64,000 nt of DNA from Ewingella americana ATCC 33852 (GTDB lineage: Bacteria > Pseudomonadota > Gammaproteobacteria > Enterobacterales > Enterobacteriaceae), in contig NZ_JMPJ01000066.1 of the NCBI RefSeq assembly GCF_000735345.1, positions 186,001-250,000 of the forward strand, written 5' to 3'. The notes under the pieces are model-generated. The model did no database searches. It had not been told where the DNA came from and saw only the letters and a program-made list of their open reading frames with translations. This document shows, in pieces, positions 27,834 to 36,607 of this stretch (position 1 is its first letter; every line of letters begins with the position of its first letter). Made by a program: the position numbers and the translations under genes.

Positions 27834-27944
27834 GGGTTGGGGTGAAGCTATTCAGCCTAAAAGTGCGTTTCCTCCCCCTCTGTCATCTGAACCCTCAGCA
27901 GATATGCTATAACAGCCGTTCGCTGTGATAACGAAATTAACCCC

Positions 27945-29198
27945 ATGAAAGATAATAGTATTTACTCCCCTCAAACGTCGATTCCTGAGAAGTCTCGGGT
28001 GCTCGGTTGGTCTGATTTATTCTCGCTGTGGTTCTCGCTCGGTATGGGCCTGATGGTATTGCAAGCGGGTGCGATTCTGGCGCCGGGGCTGGGTCTGGCG
28101 GGATCGCTGGCGGCCATTGTGCTGGGAAGTGCAGTGGGCGTGGCGCTGCTGGCACTGGTCGGCGTGATTGGCGGGCAGACCGGGCTGTCGTCGATGGCTT
28201 CTCTGCGGCTGACTCTCGGCAAGCGCGGCGTTGCCCTGCCCGTGCTGTTTAACCTGATACAGCTGATCGGCTGGGGCGCGTTTGAAATCGTGGTGATGCG
28301 CGATGCGGCAAGCCTGCTGGCCCAGCGAGCTTGGGGAAGCGGCACGCCTTGGGCGAATCCGACCCTGTGGACCTTTATTTTTGGCGCGGTGGCGACACTG
28401 CTGGCGGCCAGTGGCCCTCTGGCGTTTATTCGCGTGGTGCTGCGCCGCTGGGGTATCTGGCTGCTGATGGCAAGCTGCGCGTGGCTGACGGTTTATCTGT
28501 TCCAGCACGCTGACCTCGCCACACTGTGGCACAAAGCCGGAGACGGCTCGATGCCGTTCGCGCTGGCCTGCGATATCGTGGTGTCGATGGCCTTTTCGTG
28601 GCTGCCGCTGGTGTCGGATTACACCCGCTTTGGCAAATCGGCGCGGCAGAACTTCTGGGGAACTGCCTGTGGGTATTTCCTTGGCAGCTGCTGGATGATG
28701 TCGCTCGGCGTGGCCTACACGCTGGCTTTCGTTACCAATTCGACTGACGCCAATGCCCTTCTGTTGGCCCTTTCGGGCGTCGCCTTGGGCATTCCTTTAT
28801 TGCTGATTTTGGTCGACGAACATGAAAATGCCTTCGCGGATATTCACTCGGCGGCGGTGTCCGCTGGCACCTCGCTGCCTATTGGCATCGGCAAACTGAC
28901 GCTGGGAATTGGCCTGCTGTGTACGCTGATTGCCTGGAGCGTGCCGCTGACCCAGTATGAGAACTTCCTGCTGCTGATTGGCTCGGTGTTTGCGCCACTG
29001 TTTGGCGTGGTGCTGACCCATCACTTCATTTTACGCCGCCATACTCAGCACGACCTGAATATGCGCTCGCTTGCAGCTTGGGTAATAGGTATTGCGGTGT
29101 ATCACCTGATGGCGAATTTCCTGCCAAACGTCGGGGCTACGCTGCCGTCACTGTTCATCGCTGCACTGGTTTGCTGGGGGCTGGGGCGTAAAGCGTAA
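27945..29198 (+). CDS. NCS1-family cytosine/hydroxymethylpyrimidine permease, CytX/CodB-like
   Basis: Inner-membrane transporter with about 12 helices and 417 residues. The N-terminal SWSDLFSLWFSLGMGLMVLQAG-type segment (here LGWSDLFSLWFSLGMGLMV), LIQLIGWGAFEIVVM and SDYTRFGK are NCS1/CodB hallmarks; the closest named group I recognise is the putative hydroxymethylpyrimidine transporter CytX. That group is often under a TPP riboswitch, but no such element is visible in the 111 nt upstream. No codA or thiamine gene is adjacent. A terminator shared with mqo follows. Confidence 0.8.
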   Translation: MKDNSIYSPQTSIPEKSRVLGWSDLFSLWFSLGMGLMVLQAGAILAPGLGLAGSLAAIVLGSAVGVALLALVGVIGGQTGLSSMASLRLTLGKRGVALPVLFNLIQLIGWGAFEIVVMRDAASLLAQRAWGSGTPWANPTLWTFIFGAVATLLAASGPLAFIRVVLRRWGIWLLMASCAWLTVYLFQHADLATLWHKAGDGSMPFALACDIVVSMAFSWLPLVSDYTRFGKSARQNFWGTACGYFLGSCWMMSLGVAYTLAFVTNSTDANALLLALSGVALGIPLLLILVDEHENAFADIHSAAVSAGTSLPIGIGKLTLGIGLLCTLIAWSVPLTQYENFLLLIGSVFAPLFGVVLTHHFILRRHTQHDLNMRSLAAWVIGIAVYHLMANFLPNVGATLPSLFIAALVCWGLGRKA

Positions 29199-29202
29199 GC
29201 AT

Positions 29203-29230
29203 AAAAAAAACCGCCCCTAAAGGCGGTTTT
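29203..29230. terminator. Bidirectional terminator between the permease and mqo
   Basis: AACCGCC (29209-29215) pairs with GGCGGTT (29222-29228), with an A run on the left and TTTT on the right. Confidence 0.85.
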
Positions 29231-29253
29231 CATTACTCAGAATAGAACGTAAC

Positions 29254-30921
29254 TTACAGCGCGATATCGGCTGGTTGTTTCTGTTCTTTCTTCTCGGTGT
29301 TGCCCTGTGGAGCCGGAGCAGCTTCTGCCGCCGGTGCCTGCTCAGCAGGTTGCGCTGCTGGCGTTGGGTTGTCGAGTTGCAGAACGCGGCTGGTGTAGCC
29401 CAGTTCTTTCTCGGTTGCTTCCACGTTGCCGTTCAGTTGGGTACCGTATGAAGGAATAATCTGCTTCAGTTTGGTCTGCCATTCTGGGGTAGCAACTTTA
29501 TCTTTAAACACGGTTTCCATCAGGTGCAGCATGATTGGAGCCGCAGTCGATGCGCCCGGAGATGCGCCTAACAGTGCCGCGATGCTGCCATCTTTAGAGC
29601 TAACCACTTCGGTGCCCAGACGCAGTACGCCGCCTTCTTTAGGGTCTTTCTTGATGATCTGCACACGTTGGCCCGCAGTCCACAGTCTCCAGTCTTCTTT
29701 CTTCGCGCCTGGGAAGTACTCTTTCAGCGCTTCATAACGGTCGTTGTCGCTCAACATAACTTGGCTAATCAGGTATTTAACCAGGTCGAAGTTGTCGATG
29801 CCGACATCAGTCATTGGGCCGATGTTAGAGAAGTTCACGGAACCGAACAGATCCCACAGAGAACCGTTTTTCAGGAACTTGCTGGAGAAGGTCGCGAATG
29901 GCCCGAACAGCAGAACACGTTTGCCGTTGAACACGCGAGTATCCAAGTGTGGAACGGACATCGGAGGCGCGCCAACAGAGGCTTTGCCATACACTTTCGC
30001 CAAGTGACGGTTTACGATTTCTGGGTTTTCAGTCACCAAGAATTGACCGCCAACCGGGAAACCGCCGTAGTTGTCAGCTTCTGGAATACCGGATTTTTGC
30101 AGCAAGGTCAGAGACGCACCGCCCGCACCGATAAACACGAATTTCGCCTTCACAACGCTCTCTTTGCCGTTGTTTTTCAAGTCAGCAACGGTCACGTTCC
30201 AGCTGTTGTCTGGGTTACGTTTGATGTCGCGAACTTCGTGGCCAAGGCTCAGAGAGAAGTTTTGATTTTTTTGCAGCGATGCCACTAACTGGTGAGTGAT
30301 TTCACCGAAGTTAACGTCAGTACCAATTGGAATGCGGGTCGCAGCAATTTTCTGGTTCGGGTCACGACCTTCCATGACCAGCGGGATCCACTCTTTAATT
30401 TTGGTTGGATCCTGAGAGTATTCCATGCCGCGGAACAGGGTGCTTTTTTGCAGAGCCAAGTAGCGTTTGTGCAGGAAGTCGACGTTCTCGTCACCCCATA
30501 CAAAGCTCATGTGCGGCACGCTGTTGATGAATGAACGTGGGTTGTGCAGCACGCCATTCTCAACTTGATAAGACCAGAACTGGCGGGAAATCTGGAAACC
30601 TTCGTTGACTTCGACTGCCTTGGAGATATCGATTGAACCGTCAGCTTTTTCCGGCGTGTAGTTCATCTCAGCCAATGCCGAGTGGCCCGTACCGGCGTTG
30701 TTCCAGCCGTTAGAACTCTCTTCAGCAACGCCATCAAGACGCTCGACCATGTTGATCGACCAGTTTGGCTCAAGTTCCTGGAGGTAAGTACCCAGAGTGG
30801 CACTCATGATTCCTCCGCCGATCAGTAACACATCGACGGACTTTTCTTCTTCTGCTGCAAACGCGCGCGGGGTTAGCGCCATAGCGTTAAGGCAGAGGAT
30901 CATGACGAGTAACTTTCTCAT
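29254..30921 (-). CDS. mqo: Malate:quinone oxidoreductase
   Basis: FAD enzyme oxidising malate to oxaloacetate and passing electrons to quinone at the inner membrane. 555 residues (E. coli 548). After a hydrophobic leader (residues 1-22) comes the FAD motif [18 protein letters not shown], then [17 protein letters not shown] and [14 protein letters not shown]. The C-terminus has an Ala/Pro/Glu-rich tail before the conserved DIAL end, a low-complexity linker also present but shorter in E. coli. Monocistronic. Confidence 0.95.
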   Translation of the reverse strand: MRKLLVMILCLNAMALTPRAFAAEEEKSVDVLLIGGGIMSATLGTYLQELEPNWSINMVERLDGVAEESSNGWNNAGTGHSALAEMNYTPEKADGSIDISKAVEVNEGFQISRQFWSYQVENGVLHNPRSFINSVPHMSFVWGDENVDFLHKRYLALQKSTLFRGMEYSQDPTKIKEWIPLVMEGRDPNQKIAATRIPIGTDVNFGEITHQLVASLQKNQNFSLSLGHEVRDIKRNPDNSWNVTVADLKNNGKESVVKAKFVFIGAGGASLTLLQKSGIPEADNYGGFPVGGQFLVTENPEIVNRHLAKVYGKASVGAPPMSVPHLDTRVFNGKRVLLFGPFATFSSKFLKNGSLWDLFGSVNFSNIGPMTDVGIDNFDLVKYLISQVMLSDNDRYEALKEYFPGAKKEDWRLWTAGQRVQIIKKDPKEGGVLRLGTEVVSSKDGSIAALLGASPGASTAAPIMLHLMETVFKDKVATPEWQTKLKQIIPSYGTQLNGNVEATEKELGYTSRVLQLDNPTPAAQPAEQAPAAEAAPAPQGNTEKKEQKQPADIAL

Positions 30922-31221
30922 GACGTCTGTATCTCTTAAGTTTAGTTTTGTCTTTCAGGTGAAAAATGCCCAGATTTCATTGTAGTCGGTGAAATCAATA
31001 ACCTGATGCGTGCAGAGATAAGCGATTATCCCTGACAGAATGAAAGGGTTTTATTTACTGCGGAATGTGTTAACAAATTAAACACACATTGTTGTTGCTA
31101 GATATTCCAAATATCGACCTTTCGCAACCAATGTAACATTAACGCTACGTCAGCTAAAAATAACTTTAATTATTAAACTAATTCAGTAAAGTAGTTTCTT
31201 AGGGAAATTAATAAGTTAGTT
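30922..31221. other. Control region upstream of mqo
   Basis: About 300 nt without a gene, between mqo and the 3' end of the anti-sigma gene. AT-rich, with a GTGTT...AACAC dyad near 31064-31085 that could be an ArcA/FNR-type site, but I cannot assign it. No terminator for the anti-sigma gene stands out. Confidence 0.4.
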
Positions 31222-32019
31222 TCAACTCAGCGCGCTCAACAATATTTGCCCGCGCAAAGCCATTTGGTCGGCAGGATTATGCCCAATTAACATGTAGTTA
31301 AAACCTTTGGCGCGCCAATAAATAACATTCATACCCCGGCGGATTTCACTTTGCTGGGCGGTGTCGCCGCGCTGGGATGAGCGAGTGATGCACAGGGCCA
31401 TCGGGCCGTGGGTGGCGTCGAGATAGGTTATCTGCGCAATGTTGTACTGGTCATAGTTGAGCAGGCGGGCGTTTTTCAGCGTCGCGCCCTGTAGAACAAG
31501 GCTGGCGGGAGTCAGGCTGGTGCCCAGCGCGGTGTTCACTCGCTGCAATTCTTGCTGCTGCTGTTCTGGGGATTCATGGATATCAGCCAGCGTGTCGGCT
31601 GAATAGAGCGACATATATTCTGCAACCAGATTGCGCCAGCCGAGGTCTTGCTCTGGCTGGGCAAAAGGCACGGCGTAGCGCCCGACGGCAATGCCAACTG
31701 CAAGGAAACTCACCGCGGCGGCCAGCAGATGGCGGCGGCTAACGCCCTGTTTCTGCGCTGCTTTTGGCGCTATTGCCGGGTCTGGAATGGCATCCAGCCG
31801 GGCCTGCAAGCGACTCAACGGGGCTTCAGACAGCAAAGGCTCGTAGGCTTCGTGGAAAGGCAGATTGCTGTAAGAGAGCTGATTGAGGCGATCGGCCAAC
31901 GCCTCGTCGCTCTGTAATCGCTGGGCAAACTGTTCACGCTGGGCGTCACTCAACTGATTGTCGAGCCAAGCCACCAGCACTTCATCAGGGAAAGGGATCG
32001 GCAGACGTTCTTGCGTCAT
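31222..32019 (-). CDS. Anti-sigma factor of the ECF pair
   Basis: 265-residue membrane protein: a cytoplasmic N-terminal part with a short zinc-less anti-sigma-like helix region (VLVAWLDNQLSDAQREQFA, residues 15-33), one membrane helix near residues 96-112 (RRHLLAAAVSFLAVGIAVG) and a periplasmic C-terminal domain. The start ATG overlaps the sigma stop as ATGA, which fixes the partnership. It is the last gene of the leftward operon starting with the cytochrome b561 gene. The sensed signal is unknown. Confidence 0.8.
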   Translation of the reverse strand: MTQERLPIPFPDEVLVAWLDNQLSDAQREQFAQRLQSDEALADRLNQLSYSNLPFHEAYEPLLSEAPLSRLQARLDAIPDPAIAPKAAQKQGVSRRHLLAAAVSFLAVGIAVGRYAVPFAQPEQDLGWRNLVAEYMSLYSADTLADIHESPEQQQQELQRVNTALGTSLTPASLVLQGATLKNARLLNYDQYNIAQITYLDATHGPMALCITRSSQRGDTAQQSEIRRGMNVIYWRAKGFNYMLIGHNPADQMALRGQILLSALS

Positions 32020-32471
32020 TTTTTCTCTCCCTGTTGTGGTTGGAAAGGCGTCACGGCGGATTTCGCCAAGGTTTGTCTGGCAGTCGCCAGCCGACTCATG
32101 ATGGTCCCCACCGGCACGGCCAGCGTGTTGGCGGCTTCTTGATAGGTAAAACCTTCGACATAAACCAGAAACACCGCGTTTCGCTGGGCTTCGGGTAAGC
32201 CGCCGACCTGCTGCATCACCTGCAATTGCCAGCGGCGGCTCTCAAAATCACCCGATTCATGCGAAGTGCTCACTTCATCAATATCCACAAATCCCTGTCC
32301 CTGACGAACCTGCTGCGCCCTGAGTTCATTGATCCAAATCGAATGCAAAATCGAAAATAACCAGCGATCGATGCGCGTGCCCTCTTCGAACTGCGCGCTG
32401 CGCTCAAGCGCCCGCACGCAGGTCGATTGCACTAAATCATCAGCCACATCGCGTTTTCGCGACAACACCAT
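32016..32471 (-). CDS. ECF-type RNA polymerase sigma factor (start codon unresolved)
   Basis: Sigma-70 region 2 (RDVADDLVQSTCVRALER) and region 4 (LPEAQRNAVFLVYVEGFTYQEAA and the recognition helix VPVGTIMSRLATAR; quoted in parts) are clear. The first ATG (32471) falls inside region 2 and has no Shine-Dalgarno. The same frame continues upstream for 16 codons reading IRHELSLCLARLWRYG, which fits region 2, back to an ATC at 32519, and reaches a TGA five codons beyond without meeting ATG, GTG or TTG. So the true start may be non-canonical, or the gene is damaged or misread. Confidence 0.8.
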   Translation of the reverse strand: MVLSRKRDVADDLVQSTCVRALERSAQFEEGTRIDRWLFSILHSIWINELRAQQVRQGQGFVDIDEVSTSHESGDFESRRWQLQVMQQVGGLPEAQRNAVFLVYVEGFTYQEAANTLAVPVGTIMSRLATARQTLAKSAVTPFQPQQGEKK

Positions 32472-32561
32472 GCCGTAACGCCAAAGACGCGCCAGACAGA
32501 GGCTTAATTCATGCCGGATCTCTGTGGATGTGATTTTTCACTACCTCGTGGTCAATCGATT

Positions 32562-33098
32562 TTATGATTCCGGGTGGCCCTCAATCGCGGCATTCAGGTC
32601 GCGATACTCTTCACAGCCCGTGCCGCAAATCCCTTTAATCGTGGCGAGCTGCGCCTTGGCTAAATCCGGACGCCCTTTGATCATGTACGCCTCACCGAGG
32701 TATTCACGCACTTTGGCGTAATGCCCGTCGAGAGCGATTGAACGCTGATAATAGCCGATCCCTTCATCGGTGCGACCCAATTTACGCGTGGCGTAACCGC
32801 GATAATTCCAGGCTTCGCGGGTGTTCGGCTGTTGCAGCGTATCGAGCAGATCCAAAGCTTCCTGAAAACGGCCAGTTTTCGCCAGATGATAAGCATATTG
32901 GGTCTTATCTTGATCAGAGATCTTACTGCCTTTTTCTACCATACAGCTTTTGGTTTTACTGTCATAAACCTGCCCTTTCGGGCAGTCCGGCGTTTTCTCC
33001 GAGTCGTCACCCATGGCGTGGGCCGCGATTGAGAACATCGACAGACCCGCGCACAGGCACAGGGCGGACAGCGTGGTGAGATTATTATTTTTTTTCAT
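32562..33098 (-). CDS. Exported tetratricopeptide-repeat protein
   Basis: Predicted periplasmic protein of 178 residues. The ATG at 33098 (AGGACC upstream) starts a signal peptide (MKKNNNLTTLSALCLCAGLS, then MFSIAAHA) cleaved near AHA-MG. The mature part has four cysteines, a CPKGQVYDSKTKSC motif, and two or three TPR units (EAWNYRGYATRKLGRTDEGI; VREYLGEAYMIKGRPDLA). It sits between the b561 gene and the sigma gene in one apparent operon. It may relay a periplasmic signal or partner the cytochrome; no function is established. Confidence 0.75.
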   Translation of the reverse strand: MKKNNNLTTLSALCLCAGLSMFSIAAHAMGDDSEKTPDCPKGQVYDSKTKSCMVEKGSKISDQDKTQYAYHLAKTGRFQEALDLLDTLQQPNTREAWNYRGYATRKLGRTDEGIGYYQRSIALDGHYAKVREYLGEAYMIKGRPDLAKAQLATIKGICGTGCEEYRDLNAAIEGHPES

Positions 33099-33135
33099 TG
33101 TAGGGTCCTGAGTATCAAGGTGTTGGCTTTGTTTC

Positions 33136-33732
33136 TTATGAGCGGCCGTGGCTGCCCGGTAGCATGCGACGCAGCGTGCCGTCGCGTAAGACGTAGTGGT
33201 GGAATAGCGCCGCCAGAGCATGCACCCCGGCCACAATAATCAATGCCCACGCCACGTTGTTATGCAGCATGCCGAAGGTGCGCGGCATGACGCTGTCGAA
33301 GTCGAACACGTCGGGGATCGGGAATAAGCCGAAGAAGTAGAACGGCTCGGCCTGCGCCCAGCGAAATAAGAAGCCGAGAACAATTTGCGAAATCAGCAGC
33401 AGGTAAAGCACCAGATGGGTCAGGTGCGACGCGGCTTTCATCGCCGTCGGCATGGCAATAGGCTCCTGCTTGCTGCGGCCGGTACTCACGGTAAATAAGC
33501 GCCACAGCAAACGCCCGATAATGATCACCGCCAACAGAATACCGACGGAGATATGCACGGATTGCAGCCCTTTGCGCAGCGGAGTGCCGCGATCCAGAAC
33601 TTCCCAGATATGCGCGCTGGCAAACATGAAGATAACAATGAGCGCCGTGGCCCAGTGCAGGAGGATAGTCAGGCCGTCATAGCGGCGGCGCAGAGTTGGA
33701 GCAGAAGTGTTTTGCATAAAGGAAAAGCCCAT
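33136..33732 (-). CDS. Cytochrome b561 family membrane protein
   Basis: Four-helix di-heme b-type cytochrome, 198 residues. Histidines suitable as heme ligands lie in ILLHWATA (about residue 27), SVHISVG (about 63), and VAWALIIVAGVHALAALFHHY near the end (last part quoted: GVHALAALFHHY). The ATG at 33732 has GGA 8 nt upstream; the second ATG at 33717 lacks one. First gene of the operon b561–TPR–sigma–anti-sigma, suggesting the ECF sigma controls its own operon in response to redox or oxidant signals (inference). Confidence 0.82.
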   Translation of the reverse strand: MGFSFMQNTSAPTLRRRYDGLTILLHWATALIVIFMFASAHIWEVLDRGTPLRKGLQSVHISVGILLAVIIIGRLLWRLFTVSTGRSKQEPIAMPTAMKAASHLTHLVLYLLLISQIVLGFLFRWAQAEPFYFFGLFPIPDVFDFDSVMPRTFGMLHNNVAWALIIVAGVHALAALFHHYVLRDGTLRRMLPGSHGRS

Positions 33733-33854
33733 AAGTGTCCGATTTATCAGTAAACACTTGAGTGGTGATTTTTATTCGATGGTTTTAAAAATTTTTTTTC
33801 GATTTTTTAATTTGCGGCGATTTTGCCGTTATTCGCAATAAAGAGAAAAAAGCA

Positions 33855-33881
33855 TCAAGCTTCTACAAGCCCTGCCGATAA
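33855..33881 (+). promoter_or_regulatory. FliA (sigma-28) promoter of ycgR
   Basis: TCAA at 33855-33858, 15 nt, then GCCGATAA at 33874-33881. The -10 matches the flagellar class 3 consensus TAAA-N15-GCCGATAA fully and the -35 differs at one base. It lies 72 nt before the ycgR GTG start. ycgR is a known class 3 flagellar gene in E. coli. Confidence 0.85.
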
Positions 33882-33952
33882 CCGTTGTGGACATCCTTTA
33901 AGTCAAATTAAAACCATTACAATCATAAAAACTGTCAGGTGGGGTATCGCTG

Positions 33953-34696
33953 GTGAATGAAGCATCTAAAGAGCAGTTTGTCCGACGCAACAAGCTAGGC
34001 ATTTTGGCCGTTCTGCGTGATTTGAAGAAGAACAACACGCTGGTCATGGTGTCCCACGGGCGCGGGCAATTTATCAGCAAAATTCTGGACGTTTTGCCGG
34101 ATACCAACCAATTGCTGTTTGATCTGGGCAGTGGCGATTACGACAACCAGCTGGCGAAAGAGGCGCAAACCCTGAATTTCGTGGCGGAACCGGCGGGTGC
34201 GAAAGTCGAGTTCACCTCGGGACAGGCGCAGGAAATCAGCTGGCAGAATCTACCTACATTTAGCTGTGAAATTCCGCCGGAGCTCTATTTTATTCAGCGT
34301 CGCGAATATTTCCGCGTCAATATTCCACTGCAACCGGCCTATGTCTGTAGCGGCAAATTCCCCGACGCCAGCGACTTCAGCTTCCGCCTAAAAGATATCT
34401 CGCTCGGCGGCATTGGCCTGCACGTCGACAAAGTGATGCCACTGGCAATTGAAGCCGGCGCGGTGATCAAAGACTCTCTGGTGGAGTTGGCCGAGTTTGG
34501 CTCTTTCAAGCTAGATTTGGAGTTTATCAGCGCGATGGACCGACAGACGGTGAGCAGTAAAGGAGAAACGGTCACCAGCCAGCGGCTCAGTTTCCGTTTT
34601 CCTTATTTATCCCCCGCGCAGGAACGCGACCTGCAACGGGCGATATTTGAGCTGGAAAAGCAGCAGCATCAGAAAGCCAAACGCTTTCGCGATTAA
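33953..34696 (+). CDS. ycgR: Flagellar brake protein YcgR (PilZ, c-di-GMP effector)
   Basis: Binds cyclic-di-GMP and acts on the flagellar motor to slow swimming. 247 residues (E. coli 244): an N-terminal YcgR domain (residues 1-110), then the PilZ domain with the RxxxR motif QRREYFRVNIP (about 120-130) and DISLGGIG (about 160). GTG start at 33953 with GGTGGGG upstream. A near-perfect sigma-28 promoter precedes it. Together with pdeH and bcsA this gives the window both ends of the motility-to-cellulose switch. Confidence 0.95.
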   Translation: MNEASKEQFVRRNKLGILAVLRDLKKNNTLVMVSHGRGQFISKILDVLPDTNQLLFDLGSGDYDNQLAKEAQTLNFVAEPAGAKVEFTSGQAQEISWQNLPTFSCEIPPELYFIQRREYFRVNIPLQPAYVCSGKFPDASDFSFRLKDISLGGIGLHVDKVMPLAIEAGAVIKDSLVELAEFGSFKLDLEFISAMDRQTVSSKGETVTSQRLSFRFPYLSPAQERDLQRAIFELEKQQHQKAKRFRD

Positions 34697-34709
34697 TCGC
34701 TAACCAGCG

Positions 34710-35468
34710 TTATAAGAACATACCGCCCGATGCTTCCACGCGTTGGGCGTTCATCCAGCCACCCGCATCGCTAAGCATCAGCGCCACCATGTGGCCGATA
34801 TCATCCGGCAGGCCGACGCGCCCCAGCGCGGTATTGGACGCCACCATCTGATTGGTTTGTTTATTGTCACGCACGTGGCCGCCGCCGAAGTCAGTCTCAA
34901 TCGCCCCTGGCGCCAGAATATTGACGCGGATGCCGCGCGCGCCCAGCTCTTTCGCCTGATACTTGGTGAGAACTTCCATCGCGCCTTTCATCGCCGCATA
35001 CACTGAATAACCCGGCAGAGAGAAACGCGTTAGGCCAGTAGAGACGTTGAGAATGCGGCCACCGTCGGCAATCAGCGGCAGCAGTTTTTGGGTCAAGAAC
35101 AGCGGCCCTTTCAGGTGAATATTCATCAGCAGGTCAAACTGCTCTTCGCTCACCTCAGCAAAAGGCACGCCTAAGCCGATACCGGCGTTATTGACCAGAA
35201 AATCAAAGCTGTCGCGCTGCCAGATATCCGCCAGCAGGGTCTTCACCTGCGCGGCAAACGCGGTAAAGGATTTGCTGTCGCCGACATCCAACTGCAACGC
35301 AGCGGCTTTGCCGCCTTTGGCCTGCACGGCGCGAACAATGCTGTCGGCTTCTTCCCGCTGGCTGTGATAAGTCAAAATCACATCCACACCCTGATCTGCC
35401 AGTTTTTCTACTGCATTCTTGCCCAAACCACGGCTTGCGCCGGTAACGATCGCGATTTTATTGCTCAT
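34710..35468 (-). CDS. Short-chain dehydrogenase/reductase
   Basis: Classical SDR of 252 residues. The ATG at 35468 (GGAG upstream) starts directly with the Rossmann motif IAIVTGASRGLGKNAVEKL; the open frame further upstream to 35609 has no similarity. NNAGIG and the catalytic YSVYAAMKGAM (YxxxK) are present, with the catalytic serine in VSTGL. Residues after beta-strand 2 (YHSQREEA) suggest NADP(H). Substrate unknown. Divergent from a LysR gene that probably regulates it. Confidence 0.88.
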   Translation of the reverse strand: MSNKIAIVTGASRGLGKNAVEKLADQGVDVILTYHSQREEADSIVRAVQAKGGKAAALQLDVGDSKSFTAFAAQVKTLLADIWQRDSFDFLVNNAGIGLGVPFAEVSEEQFDLLMNIHLKGPLFLTQKLLPLIADGGRILNVSTGLTRFSLPGYSVYAAMKGAMEVLTKYQAKELGARGIRVNILAPGAIETDFGGGHVRDNKQTNQMVASNTALGRVGLPDDIGHMVALMLSDAGGWMNAQRVEASGGMFL

Positions 35469-35594
35469 AGTAGACTCCGCAGTGAATATCGTGGGTACTC
35501 GTTGTATGAAATAGAGTCTATTGGCAGAATAGGAAACGATAAACAGGGGTAAATGGGTTTCACTGTTCCATGAAAAACAACAATAGGCGAAAAT

Positions 35595-36494
35595 GTGGAT
35601 AAAATTCAATCGATGCAGGTGTTTGTTCGTGTTGCAGAAATGAACAGCTTCACCCGCGCCGCCGAAAGTCTGAGCCTTCCCAAGGCCAGCGTCTCACGCC
35701 TGATCCAACAGCTAGAGAGCCAACTCGGCGTGCGCCTGCTGCATCGCTCAACCCGCCGGGTGCAACTGACGCAGGACGGTCAGGTCTATTACGACCGCTG
35801 CAAAGAGCTGTTAGCCAGCGTCGAAGAGATGGAAACCCTGTTTCAGGCTAACCCGGCGACCATCAGCGGCCGCCTGCGGGTGGATATGTCGGTCGCCATG
35901 GCGCGCGATTTTGTGCTGCCAAAGCTGGGCGAATTCCTCAACCGCTACCCGGCCATCGAGATTGAACTCAGCAGCACCGACCATCGGGTTGATGTCATTC
36001 GCGAAGGTTTTGACTGCGTGATCCGCGTCGGCACGTTGAAGGATTCGGGGCTGATCGCTCGCCCGCTCGGGCAACTCAGCATGATAAATTGCGCCAGCCC
36101 GGCTTATCTCCAACGCCACGGCACGCCGCTGCACCCGGACGAATTATCCCAGCACGCCATGGTGCATTACGAGCAGACGCTGGGCGCACGGACCTCCAGC
36201 TTTGAATATGTAGAAGGCAAAACGCTGCGTTCGGTGAAGACTGGCGGCGCGGTGACGGTCAACAGCACTCAGACTTACTCCAGCGCCTGCTTGGCGGGTT
36301 TAGGCATTATTCAGGTGCCAATGATGGGGATGCGTGACTACCTTGAGACAGGCCGTTTAGTCAAAATCTTGCCGCAGTACAACGCGCCGCCGATGCCCAT
36401 CTCACTGGTTTATCCGCACCGGCTGAACCTCTCACGGCGCGCCAAAGTGTTTATGGATTGGCTGACCGAAATCACCCACGCCTATCTGAAATAA
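35595..36494 (+). CDS. LysR-family regulator, YhjC/RcdB-like
   Basis: 299 residues: DNA-binding domain at 1-60 (VFVRVAEMNSFTRAAESL, ASVSRLIQQLE) and effector domain after about 90 (GFDCVIRVGTLKDSGLIARP). GTG start at 35595 with AGGCGA upstream. It lies directly before yhjD, where E. coli has yhjC (rcdB), and resembles it in length and in the opening MDKI-x-x-MQ pattern; similar regulators are common, so orthology is not certain. The divergent SDR is a likely target. Confidence 0.85.
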   Translation: MDKIQSMQVFVRVAEMNSFTRAAESLSLPKASVSRLIQQLESQLGVRLLHRSTRRVQLTQDGQVYYDRCKELLASVEEMETLFQANPATISGRLRVDMSVAMARDFVLPKLGEFLNRYPAIEIELSSTDHRVDVIREGFDCVIRVGTLKDSGLIARPLGQLSMINCASPAYLQRHGTPLHPDELSQHAMVHYEQTLGARTSSFEYVEGKTLRSVKTGGAVTVNSTQTYSSACLAGLGIIQVPMMGMRDYLETGRLVKILPQYNAPPMPISLVYPHRLNLSRRAKVFMDWLTEITHAYLK

Positions 36495-36607
36495 CGGCGC
36501 TTCGCTGGACAATGGATAAGCAATCAGCCCGTGGCCCGGCAGCGGGCGCGATTGAGCAGCTATACTAAACTGATGGAAAATCTCAAAAATAAGGACTCCG
36601 TGGATTA

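Noticed and set aside
27834-27944. TPP riboswitch ahead of the CytX/CodB-like permease
   Set aside because: Looked for because CytX genes often carry one; the CTGAGA and CCTGAT-type conserved pieces are missing and the leader is too short.
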